A stretch of DNA of 64,000 nucleotides from assembly GCA_019359445.1 (NCBI GenBank), contig JAHHHJ010000002.1, positions 1 to 64,000 of the forward strand, written 5' to 3'. Below, piece after piece: positions 16,938 through 24,483 of the stretch. The notes under the pieces were generated by a model. The model did no database searches. It worked only from the letters and a program-made list of their open reading frames with translations, and was not told the DNA's origin. Numbering within the stretch: the stretch's first letter is position 1; the number at the start of each line of letters is the position of its first letter. This stretch comes from Kastovskya adunca ATA6-11-RM4 (lineage in GTDB: Bacteria; Cyanobacteriota; Cyanobacteriia; Cyanobacteriales; Coleofasciculaceae). The position numbers and the translations under genes were made by a program.

Positions 16938-19370
16938 ATGATTTATCACCCTTCGCCACCTCCGCGCCCAAAAATTCCTGAGTGTAGCTGGAAGCGTCCC
17001 CTCGGTCTTGGTTGGGAAAAGCCCTACACTGTCCGTTACCCTAGCAATCTTGACGATGGCCCTTGGCATGGAATGCCTTTGGGCGGTTTTGGAGCGGGTT
17101 GCATTGGGCGATCGCCACGGGGAGAGTTTAATCTCTGGCATATAGATGGTGGAGAACACGTCTTTAAAAGCCTCCCAGCCTGTCAATTTAGTGTTTTTGA
17201 GCAATCAGAGAATGCGCCCTCCCAAGCGTATGCCATGTGTACGGAGCCACCCGCAGATGGGACGTTAGATTGGTGGCAATGGTATCCCAAGGAAGGCAAG
17301 GGAGAATCTTCAGGGACTTACCATGCGCTATATCCCCGCAGTTGGTTTGCCTATGAGGGTGTCTTTCAGACGCAACTAACCTGCGAGCAGTTTTCTCCCG
17401 TTTGGGCAGGATGCTATCAAGAAAGTAGCTATCCGGTGGCGATTTTTGAGTGGACGGTTCATAACCCCACGGATGCGCCGATTACGCTGAGTATTATGCT
17501 CACCTGGCAGAATATGGTGGGCTGGTTTACGAATGCGGTACAAAATCCCCAGGTGCGAGTGCGGGATGACGGCAGCCCGGAATATGAGTACAAAGCTCGT
17601 TGGGGAGATAGTACCGGGAATTTTAATCAATGGATTCAAGACCACTACCGGGTTGGTTGTTTGCTAGACCGGGTGAGATTGGATGAAGAGGTTCGAGAGG
17701 GCGAAGGACAACTGTGTATCGCTACGATTACAAATCCGGCGACGGAAGTGTTTTATCACAGTCGTTGGAACCCAGCCAGTAATGGGGCGCAAGTTTGGGG
17801 AACCTTTGCCCAAAATGGCACCTTAGGAGATACCCAGGATGAAACGCCAGCCTCTCCTGGAGAGCAGATTGCCGCCGCGATCGCTATTCGCTTTACCATC
17901 CGTCCTGGCAAAACGCGCAAGATTCCCTTTATCCTGGCGTGGGACTTCCCCGTTACCGAATTTGCCCCAGGAATTAACTACTACCGCCGCTACACCGATT
18001 TCTTTGGACGCAGCGGCAACAATGCTTGGCCCATCGTCCGGACTGCCCTCAAGCACGATGAACTTTGGCAAGAGCGCATTGAGTCTTGGCAAGCTCCAAT
18101 TTTGCAGCGGGATGATTTACCAGACTGGTTCAAAATGGCGCTGTTCAACGAGTTGTACCTCCTAACGGATGGTGGCACATTGTGGACGGCAGCAGACGAG
18201 CACGATCCCGTGGGGCAATTCGGCGTTTTGGAATGCCTAGATTACCGCTGGTACGAAAGTCTGGATGTCCGACTTTATGGCTCCTTTGCCTTGATGATGC
18301 TGTTTCCCCGGTTGGATAAAGCGGTGCTGGAAGCCTTTGCTAGGGCAATTCCTACTAGCGACGATACACCAAGAATGATCGGTTACAACCAGGCATTCGC
18401 CCTTCGTAAAACAGCAGATGCCACACCCCATGACCTAGGCGCACCCAACGAGCATCCGTGGAAAAAAACCAATTATACCAGTTACCAAGATTGCAATCAG
18501 TGGAAAGATTTGCCTTGCGATTTTGTTTTGCAGGTGTATCGCGACTTCGTTCTCACGGGTTCTAAAGATACGGAATTTTTGTGGGAATGCTGGAGTGCGA
18601 TTGTCAAGGCGCTTGCCTACTTGAAAACCTTTGACAAAGATGGGGATGGCATTCCGGAAAACTCTGGGGCACCGGATCAGACCTTTGATGATTGGCAGTT
18701 GCAGGGGATTAGTGCCTACTGTGGTGGCTTGTGGTTAGCCGCCTTGGAAGCCGCGATCGCTATTGGCGAAATCTTACTGAATAACCCCTCCATGCAGCCG
18801 CAGTTTACGGACGCTTATGATCCCGAATCAATTCAAGCAACGATTAGCAACTATCATCAGTGGTTAGAACAAGCTAAACCCCTTTATCACCAAACTCTCT
18901 GGAACGGTCAATACTACAAGCTCGATAGTGAAAGCGGCTCGGATGTGGTGATGGCAGACCAACTTTGCGGTCAGTTTTACGCCCGTTTGTTAGGGCTTCC
19001 TGATATTGTCCCCCAGGAATACGCCGAGTCGGCTCTCAAGACGGTGTACGAGTCGTGCTTTCTGAAGTTCCATCAGGGTGAATTTGGGGCAGCCAATGGC
19101 GTCAGACCGGATGGTTCGCCAGAAAACCCTAACGCTACTCATCCCCTAGAAGTCTGGACGGGGATCAACTTCGGATTGGCAGCTTATCTGGTGCAGATGG
19201 GGATGAAAGCAGAAGCCATGCAACTTACCGAAGCCGTCGTCAAGCAAGTGTACGAAAACGGCTTACAATTTAGAACCCCCGAAGCCATTACGGCGGTGGG
19301 GACGTTCCGCGCCAGTCACTACCTGCGAGCAATGGCAATTTGGGGAGTGTATTTAGCTCTTGATCGGTGA
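16938..19370 (+). CDS. GH116 beta-glucosidase / GBA2-like glucosylceramidase
   Basis: This 810-residue protein belongs to glycoside hydrolase family 116 (bile-acid beta-glucosidase GBA2 type). The N-terminal beta-sandwich domain carries 'GPWHGMPLGGFGAGCIGRSPRGEF'. The C-terminal (alpha/alpha)6 barrel holds the catalytic segments: Glu432 in 'LECLDYRWYESLDVRLYGS' aligns with the family nucleophile, and the acid/base Asp lies in 'APDQTFDDW' (about 580-585). No signal peptide is seen, so it is probably cytosolic. Natural substrates could be glucosides, glucosylated lipids or a storage glucoside. The gene lies between the tnpB element and another IS-end-like hairpin at its stop codon. Confidence 0.9.
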   Translation: MIYHPSPPPRPKIPECSWKRPLGLGWEKPYTVRYPSNLDDGPWHGMPLGGFGAGCIGRSPRGEFNLWHIDGGEHVFKSLPACQFSVFEQSENAPSQAYAMCTEPPADGTLDWWQWYPKEGKGESSGTYHALYPRSWFAYEGVFQTQLTCEQFSPVWAGCYQESSYPVAIFEWTVHNPTDAPITLSIMLTWQNMVGWFTNAVQNPQVRVRDDGSPEYEYKARWGDSTGNFNQWIQDHYRVGCLLDRVRLDEEVREGEGQLCIATITNPATEVFYHSRWNPASNGAQVWGTFAQNGTLGDTQDETPASPGEQIAAAIAIRFTIRPGKTRKIPFILAWDFPVTEFAPGINYYRRYTDFFGRSGNNAWPIVRTALKHDELWQERIESWQAPILQRDDLPDWFKMALFNELYLLTDGGTLWTAADEHDPVGQFGVLECLDYRWYESLDVRLYGSFALMMLFPRLDKAVLEAFARAIPTSDDTPRMIGYNQAFALRKTADATPHDLGAPNEHPWKKTNYTSYQDCNQWKDLPCDFVLQVYRDFVLTGSKDTEFLWECWSAIVKALAYLKTFDKDGDGIPENSGAPDQTFDDWQLQGISAYCGGLWLAALEAAIAIGEILLNNPSMQPQFTDAYDPESIQATISNYHQWLEQAKPLYHQTLWNGQYYKLDSESGSDVVMADQLCGQFYARLLGLPDIVPQEYAESALKTVYESCFLKFHQGEFGAANGVRPDGSPENPNATHPLEVWTGINFGLAAYLVQMGMKAEAMQLTEAVVKQVYENGLQFRTPEAITAVGTFRASHYLRAMAIWGVYLALDR

Positions 19371-19412
19371 CATCCTCCCTCGCCAAATCAATATATGGTG
19401 AGGGCTTCCCAG
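19368..19412. mobile_element. Relic of an IS200/IS605-like end
   Basis: Starting at the GH116 stop codon, TGACATCCTCCCTCGCC and GGTGAGGGCTTCCC form a hairpin (CCCTCGCC 19377-19384 with GGTGAGGG 19397-19404, one G-T pair). 'GACATCCTCCC...GGGCTTCCC' resembles the hairpin ends of cyanobacterial IS200/IS605 copies. No transposase remains beside it. A plain terminator is the alternative. Confidence 0.4.
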
Positions 19413-19493
19413 CGAACCAGATCATCTTTGTGGCGGCGTCATCTGAAGTGGAAAATTCGGAATTGTCCCTGTACATTCCCCACTCAAAAACGG

Positions 19494-20210
19494 CTAATTT
19501 TTCTTTGGGGAAGGTACTGAACGCAAACCAGATGCCCCAGGAGGATCACTGTCTGGGGAGCGTCTAGGGGGAATCATATCAGGGAGCAGAGCATCTCGCC
19601 CATTGCGAACAATCCGGAGCATGTCATTGAGCTGAGTCTCAATACTACCGAGAACGCGATCGGCGTAGTCGTCTGCTCCGTTTTGGATATCTTCACAGTC
19701 CGCCAGGGCTAACTGCCGAATTTGCTCCATCTCCTGTTGGGCTTGCAGGCGCATCCGCTCAATCTCTGAGAGCGTCTGTTCTTGAATCGCTTCACATTCT
19801 TGTTGGACTCGTTGCCGAATTTGGTTGGCTTCCAGTTCCGCTTGCTGGATAATGCCTAGCTCATCCAAAATCTGGTCAGCTCGCCGTTCCGCCGCATCCA
19901 TAATTTCCTGCGCGTACTCTTCGGCTTGCAGGAGAATCTCGTCGCGCTGACGAACGATTTTTTCGGCTTCCTCAAAGGCTACGGGGAGATTTTCCCGTAC
20001 CAAATCGAGCTGAGACAGCAGCAATTCCTCATCCACCACTGTCCATTTAGTCCAGGGGATGTGAGGGCGGCTGTCAAAGATAATATCCTCGATCCGGTTT
20101 AGTTCCTGTTGGATATCTATGCCTCCCGATCGGCTCTGAGGTGGCTCCCCTTGATTACTTTGTCTGTCGCGGTCGGGGGGATCAATTCGGGATTGGTCTC
20201 GGCGTAACAT
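19494..20210 (-). CDS. DivIVA/F0F1 subunit b-like coiled-coil protein
   Basis: This 238-residue protein follows coaD. Its N-terminal 40 residues are polar and Pro/Arg-rich. A conserved segment '[19 protein letters not shown]' follows, then a long charged coiled coil (about residues 75-200) rich in Glu, Gln and Arg. It is conserved in cyanobacteria and often labelled DivIVA-like or ATP-synthase-b-like; the real function is unknown. The start [12 protein letters not shown] matches the usual N-terminus and makes the gene overlap the end of coaD by 94 bp in another frame. Confidence 0.7.
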   Translation of the reverse strand: MLRRDQSRIDPPDRDRQSNQGEPPQSRSGGIDIQQELNRIEDIIFDSRPHIPWTKWTVVDEELLLSQLDLVRENLPVAFEEAEKIVRQRDEILLQAEEYAQEIMDAAERRADQILDELGIIQQAELEANQIRQRVQQECEAIQEQTLSEIERMRLQAQQEMEQIRQLALADCEDIQNGADDYADRVLGSIETQLNDMLRIVRNGRDALLPDMIPPRRSPDSDPPGASGLRSVPSPKKN

Positions 20211-20671
20211 TGGCAAATATCCAGTGCAACCTGCTGAGGAACAAGATGATCGATAGAGCCGCCAAATCTGGCAACCTCTTTCACTACACTACTACTTAAA
20301 AAACTGTACTCGTTGGACGTGGCGAGAAACACAGTTTCAATCTCATCCCAGAGGGTTTGATTGGTGTGAGCCATTTGGAGTTCTTTCTCAAAATCAGAAA
20401 GCACCCGTAGACCCCGCAGTAGCACCTGTGCATTCCTCAGTCTGGCATATTCCACGGTCAATCCAACAAAGCTATCAACTTCTACATTTGGTAGATGTTG
20501 GGTACAAAGACCAATTTGTTCTACACGTTGCTGTATAGAAAACAAGGGCGATTTATTGGGATTGCGGAGTACAGCCACAATCACCCGCTCAAAGAGCTTG
20601 CAGCCCCGCTCAATAATGTCTAGATGCCCTAGGGTAATCGGATCAAAGCTGCCAGGATAGATTGCAATCAC
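20117..20671 (-). CDS. coaD: Pantetheine-phosphate adenylyltransferase
   Basis: This 184-residue protein catalyses the penultimate step of coenzyme A synthesis, joining ATP and 4'-phosphopantetheine to give dephospho-CoA. It has the nucleotidyltransferase motif '[16 protein letters not shown]' at the N-terminus, '[19 protein letters not shown]' in the middle and '[18 protein letters not shown]', the C-terminal 'ISSxxV' equivalent. Usual family length is about 160; the extra C-terminal tail is the part that overlaps the downstream gene. Confidence 0.95.
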   Translation of the reverse strand: MIAIYPGSFDPITLGHLDIIERGCKLFERVIVAVLRNPNKSPLFSIQQRVEQIGLCTQHLPNVEVDSFVGLTVEYARLRNAQVLLRGLRVLSDFEKELQMAHTNQTLWDEIETVFLATSNEYSFLSSSVVKEVARFGGSIDHLVPQQVALDICQCYAETNPELIPPTATDKVIKGSHLRADREA

Positions 20672-20847
20672 AAAAAGGGTTCAAATATTGAGGACGGCAA
20701 TAGTACTGATACAGTACCGCTAAATTGAATCCTTGAGTGTAAAAACTATACAAGTGACTGCGATTGAATTGATAAGATCGACGCAAAAACTAGAAAGTTG
20801 GTCGTTAAGTAGGTAGTTTACTGCAGGTAAGGGATGAAAGAGCCGTT

Positions 20848-21252
20848 ATGGAGATAAACAAGCAACAGCGCTCTGAGCAGGATTCGCTTGAGCAGAAGGA
20901 AGAGAAGCGAGACAAGGCAGAACAGAGGAGACAAGACCAAGAAGAGCAGCGCCAAGTTGATGAAGAAGGACGCCAGTCGTCAGAACAGGTACGGCAGGCA
21001 GCAGAACAGGCGCGGCAGGCAGCAGAACAGGCGCGGGTGTATACCGAGCAACTTCGGCAGCACGAGGAGCAAGCGCGGATGTATACCGAGCAAGCGCGGC
21101 TATATACCGAGCAAGCGCGGCTGTATGCCGAGCAGATTCGACAGGACGCCGAGAAAATACGAAAAGCTCAGGTGGAGCAAGAGCAGATTTTAAAGGAAAT
21201 ACAGCAGTCTACTCAGTTGTACCGCCGGGTGAAGGAGTGGGATGAAGGGTGA
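20848..21252 (+). CDS. Gln/Glu/Arg-rich coiled-coil protein with heptad repeats
   Basis: This is a 134-residue, highly charged protein that is almost entirely coiled coil. Seven-residue units such as 'QAAEQAR' and 'LYTEQAR' repeat from about residue 48 to 100. At DNA level they appear as near-perfect 21-bp repeats (for example around 20990-21035). There is no signal peptide or membrane segment. No enzyme function is suggested; a structural or spacer protein is possible. A second open frame in the same region is its shadow. The gene runs into GATGAAGG-type short repeats after its stop. Confidence 0.6.
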   Translation: MEINKQQRSEQDSLEQKEEKRDKAEQRRQDQEEQRQVDEEGRQSSEQVRQAAEQARQAAEQARVYTEQLRQHEEQARMYTEQARLYTEQARLYAEQIRQDAEKIRKAQVEQEQILKEIQQSTQLYRRVKEWDEG

Positions 21253-21593
21253 AGGATGAAGGATGAAGGGTGAAGGATGAAGTATGAAGGATGAAGGGTG
21301 AAGGATGAAGTATGAAGGGTGAGGGGTTATAGGTTCTAGGTTAGGGTTTTACCTAGTTACCCCATCTCCTCTACTCCTCCGCTCCCGTTTGGACTTCGCG
21401 GCTCGACGCTTCGAGAAGCCTCAGCGACCACTGAGCTTCGCCGAACGTCTGAGCGCGGTTCCTGAGCACTTCGACAAGACTTCGGCGTGAGCGCTCAGTC
21501 GAACGCTCAGTGTTCCACCTGCCGAAGGGCAGTCGAACGCTGAACTCACGTCGAGGCGTGTTTCCCTGATCCTGCCAGATATGTAACAAGTTA
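21240..21593. repeat. Short tandem repeats plus GTCGAACGCTCAG-type palindromes
   Basis: Positions 21241-21325 are tandem GATGAAGG/GTGAAGG/AGTATGA units. Positions 21380-21565 contain repeated short palindromic elements such as CGCTCAGTCGAACGCTCAG, CACTTCGACAAGACTTCGGC and GCCGAAGGGCAGTCGAACGCT. These resemble the interspersed hairpin repeats of filamentous cyanobacteria. An open frame on the minus strand across them is not convincing as a gene. Confidence 0.65.
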
Positions 21594-22079
21594 TTAAGCA
21601 ATGTCAGGGGGAATCGGATTGGGCTGGGCTTTGGGTACAGAGCGCATTTGCTGGAGTTGGGAATGGATAAGGTTTTGCAAGTCTTCGCGATTCACTTCAG
21701 TTCCGCTGGCAAGGTTCCCCGGTGTTTCAAAGAAAACCGTACTATTAACGATGTCCATTGCAAACATTTGGAACAGAATGTGAGTGACTGGAAGTGGCAA
21801 GGCAACAATCTGAGGGTCTGGCTCTACCTGAAAATCAGCAGCATCTTTGAGAGTTGGGAAGGCATAAAGGACGTTTTTTTCTACATCGGGTTGTGCGCGG
21901 TTACTGAGGGTCGTTAGCACCCAACCCTCGTCCAGGGTTTGGAGAATGTAGTACTCCAAATGCTGCAACTGACTAGCAAAGAGTTTAAGTACCGGAGCAA
22001 TTGCTGCGATCGCTTCCGGAGTCCGACCATCTGACGGGGCATTTTCAATCAGGGCTTGAAGTTGTTGGTCTAAATCCAT
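21594..22079 (-). CDS. Conserved hypothetical protein
   Basis: This is a 161-residue acidic soluble protein starting MDLDQQLQALIENAP. No catalytic motif, membrane segment or known domain was recognised. The central part 'LEYYILQTLDEGWVLTTLSNR' followed by 'KNVLYAFPTLKDA' looks like a compact alpha/beta domain. It diverges from hetZ, with only 90 bp between the two starts, so shared regulation is possible. The function is unknown. Confidence 0.65.
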   Translation of the reverse strand: MDLDQQLQALIENAPSDGRTPEAIAAIAPVLKLFASQLQHLEYYILQTLDEGWVLTTLSNRAQPDVEKNVLYAFPTLKDAADFQVEPDPQIVALPLPVTHILFQMFAMDIVNSTVFFETPGNLASGTEVNREDLQNLIHSQLQQMRSVPKAQPNPIPPDIA

Positions 22080-22169
22080 ATTGACAAGCAATTGTAAGGT
22101 TTAACTGTGCTGTTATATGCAGTCTAAACCTAGATTAGAACGGTGGGAGTTAGGTATGTTAGGGTCTTG

Positions 22170-23354
22170 ATGAACTATCAACAATTAAGCATGGGGAAAA
22201 TCTGCCAGGACGTGGAGGCAATTTTTCAACCGCTCTTTGACCAGTTTCAGCAGTCTACGCGGGCGTCAGTTCCGGACTGTCGTGCTGTAGCAGCACGTCT
22301 AGCCAACGAAGTCAACCGTATTTGTAACGAAAGTCAGCGTATTCAAGACTCTGGAGAAGTGGAAAGCTGGGCGATGACTTTAGCAAATCATCGCCTCAAG
22401 CAATGTTTGCACTTCTACCACTTAGGCTCCCATCGGGGCAGAGTTGAACTCCAAAGTACCCTCAGCGCGATCATTTACCGCTACATTAGCCGACAACAGA
22501 TGCCCCTCAGCTACCAAGCGAGGCTGACGTTGATTGAAGATTTCTTACAGGGGTTTTATGCGGAGTCCTTGAATGCCTTTCGGCGGGAAAATGCTATGGA
22601 TGCGACCTATTCCCCCCGAACGCTGCTAGAGCTAGCGGAGTATATGGCATTTACCGAGCGTTACGGAAAGCGTCGCATTCCCTTACCTCGTCGCCGCTCT
22701 CAGCAACTGATTATCCTGCGAGCGCAAACTTTCACGGCTTCGCAACCGATAGAAACCTCTGTCGATATGGACACCGCTGCCGAAGGCGGTATCCTGGAGT
22801 CTGACACATCTTGGAATGATACCGCCGTACAGCAGGTACGAGAGATGATGGTGGCGGCGGAACCCGATCCCCTGGAAGCTAACCTGCGGGAGACAGTGAC
22901 TGAGGAGTTGTTGCAATATTTAGAAGAACGTCAGCAATCCGATTGTGCGGAGTACTTTGTCTATCGTCTAAAAGACCTCCCAGCCAGTGAAATTGAAGCC
23001 TTGATGGGGCTAACGCCTCGGCAACGTGACTACTTACAGCAGCGGTTCAAATATCATCTGATTCGCTTTGCCTTGTCTCATCGCTGGGAGCTGGTGCATC
23101 AATGGCTAGGAGCCGATTTGGAGCACAACTTAGGACTAACTCCGCAAGAATGGCAAGTTTTGCAGGCACAAACTACCTCCCAGCAGTCAGAATTACTTCA
23201 GTTGAAACAAACAGGACGCTCCAATTCTGAAATTGCACAAGCCATTGGTTGCACCGTTAATCAGGCGGAAAAACAATGGTTAAAGGTACTTGAGCTTGCC
23301 TGGGAAATTCGCAATTCTTCAGTATCCGGAGCAGGTGCATCTAAGGATGAATAG
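22170..23354 (+). CDS. hetZ: HetZ-like regulator of filament differentiation
   Basis: This 394-residue protein matches my recollection of HetZ, a transcription factor required early in heterocyst differentiation in Anabaena and conserved in filamentous cyanobacteria generally. Characteristic segments include 'NEVNRICNESQRIQDSGEVESWAMTLANHRL', 'PRTLLELAEYMAFTERYGKRRIPLPRRRSQQLIILRAQTF' and 'LTPRQRDYLQQRFKYHLIRFAL'. A helix-turn-helix-like region ('RSNSEIAQAIGCTVNQAEKQW') lies near the C-terminus. The start is set at MNYQQLSMGK; nine upstream codons are possible. It overlaps patU by eight bases, indicating an operon. Confidence 0.8.
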   Translation: MNYQQLSMGKICQDVEAIFQPLFDQFQQSTRASVPDCRAVAARLANEVNRICNESQRIQDSGEVESWAMTLANHRLKQCLHFYHLGSHRGRVELQSTLSAIIYRYISRQQMPLSYQARLTLIEDFLQGFYAESLNAFRRENAMDATYSPRTLLELAEYMAFTERYGKRRIPLPRRRSQQLIILRAQTFTASQPIETSVDMDTAAEGGILESDTSWNDTAVQQVREMMVAAEPDPLEANLRETVTEELLQYLEERQQSDCAEYFVYRLKDLPASEIEALMGLTPRQRDYLQQRFKYHLIRFALSHRWELVHQWLGADLEHNLGLTPQEWQVLQAQTTSQQSELLQLKQTGRSNSEIAQAIGCTVNQAEKQWLKVLELAWEIRNSSVSGAGASKDE

Positions 23355-24384
23355 TGACATGGATAATTCCTCCGAAGCCCTATATAGCCGTTTAATCGCT
23401 TGGCTCCTCCAAGAGCCAGTCTCAGCCCCCTCGCCCCTTGAATCACAATCAGGTAGTGCAGGCGATCGCGCAGGGGCAGAATGGGAGAGCGATCGCTTAG
23501 ACTTATTAGATTGTGATGAGTTGGATTGTGACGAGTTGACTCTGGCATTCTCTGAGACTGATGAAGCGGCTTCCGGGCATAAACCTCGTAACTTGGAAGA
23601 AATGCAAACCGTGCAAAACCGTTTTCAAGCGCTTTTGAAGCGTCGCCTGCAATCAGAAATTGAAGCTCGTCCCCCCCTATTTCCCTGGGAGACAGAAATT
23701 TCTGATTATGAACCCGAAAAGATTGACGTTGTCGAACAAAACTGGGTTCCTTCTGTTCGATTGTGGATGCCTCAGCTTTCTAAGCTAACTCTGCCTGTAC
23801 CTGTACCCGAAGCGATCCTCTCGCAACTACTCAACGCCTGCTCGGAAGCCGTGTATTCGCGGCGGCAACTGGGAGCCAAATTGGTGGGTGCTGTAACCAA
23901 CCTCTTTCCTGACTGCTCTGAGTCCCTCAACCAGTTGGCAGGGATGGTGTTAATGTATCCGAGTCGTTCACCAGGACAACCCCAATCTCTACCTAACAGT
24001 TACGAATCAGCGGCGGTTGAACAACAAATGACCCTAGCAATGCTAGCCGCCAAAGAGATCATCAAAGCCCTAAGTGTCTCTGTATCCCCCAACCAAAGCC
24101 CTGTAGAACGGCAGTGGGAAACAGCGGCGGGAATGGTGACATTAAAGGCAGAGTATCAATTACAAGGGCAAACTCCGAAATTGCAGATTACGACGCGGCT
24201 GCCTCGTGGTGGCAGTCTGACGCTGCGAACCCCGCAAGCCACCGCCACCGCCGAGCGTACCTACCCCGGCTACCTAAGTGTAGAATCCTTTGATTTACAG
24301 GCGAATCAAACTTATCCGTTAGAAATTCGTTTCCAGGATTTAGAACAAGCCCCACTAGTTTTTGCTATTTGTCCGACAATATAG
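23347..24384 (+). CDS. patU: PatU-like protein
   Basis: This 345-residue protein is encoded directly after hetZ with an 8-bp overlap (ATGAATAG). In Anabaena the corresponding region is split into patU5 and patU3, and patU3 modulates heterocyst pattern; other filamentous species have one gene, as here. An acidic N-terminal part with 'DCDELDCDELTL' (about residues 55-66) is followed by 'ETEISDYEP' and a C-terminal region of mixed helices and strands. The assignment rests on position and on partial recollection of the family. No catalytic motif is visible. Confidence 0.7.
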   Translation: MNSDMDNSSEALYSRLIAWLLQEPVSAPSPLESQSGSAGDRAGAEWESDRLDLLDCDELDCDELTLAFSETDEAASGHKPRNLEEMQTVQNRFQALLKRRLQSEIEARPPLFPWETEISDYEPEKIDVVEQNWVPSVRLWMPQLSKLTLPVPVPEAILSQLLNACSEAVYSRRQLGAKLVGAVTNLFPDCSESLNQLAGMVLMYPSRSPGQPQSLPNSYESAAVEQQMTLAMLAAKEIIKALSVSVSPNQSPVERQWETAAGMVTLKAEYQLQGQTPKLQITTRLPRGGSLTLRTPQATATAERTYPGYLSVESFDLQANQTYPLEIRFQDLEQAPLVFAICPTI

Positions 24385-24483
24385 TTAATCAGTTGTCCGT
24401 TGTTTTTTTTTCTTGGCTAGTGGCACTCCTGGCAATGAACCATGAACACAAATAACTGACTTTTGAAAACTAACACCTGACAA

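Noticed and set aside
21371-21601. 76-codon Arg-rich minus-strand frame
   Set aside because: It covers interspersed palindromic repeats; the Arg/Ser/Glu bias comes from the repeat sequence.
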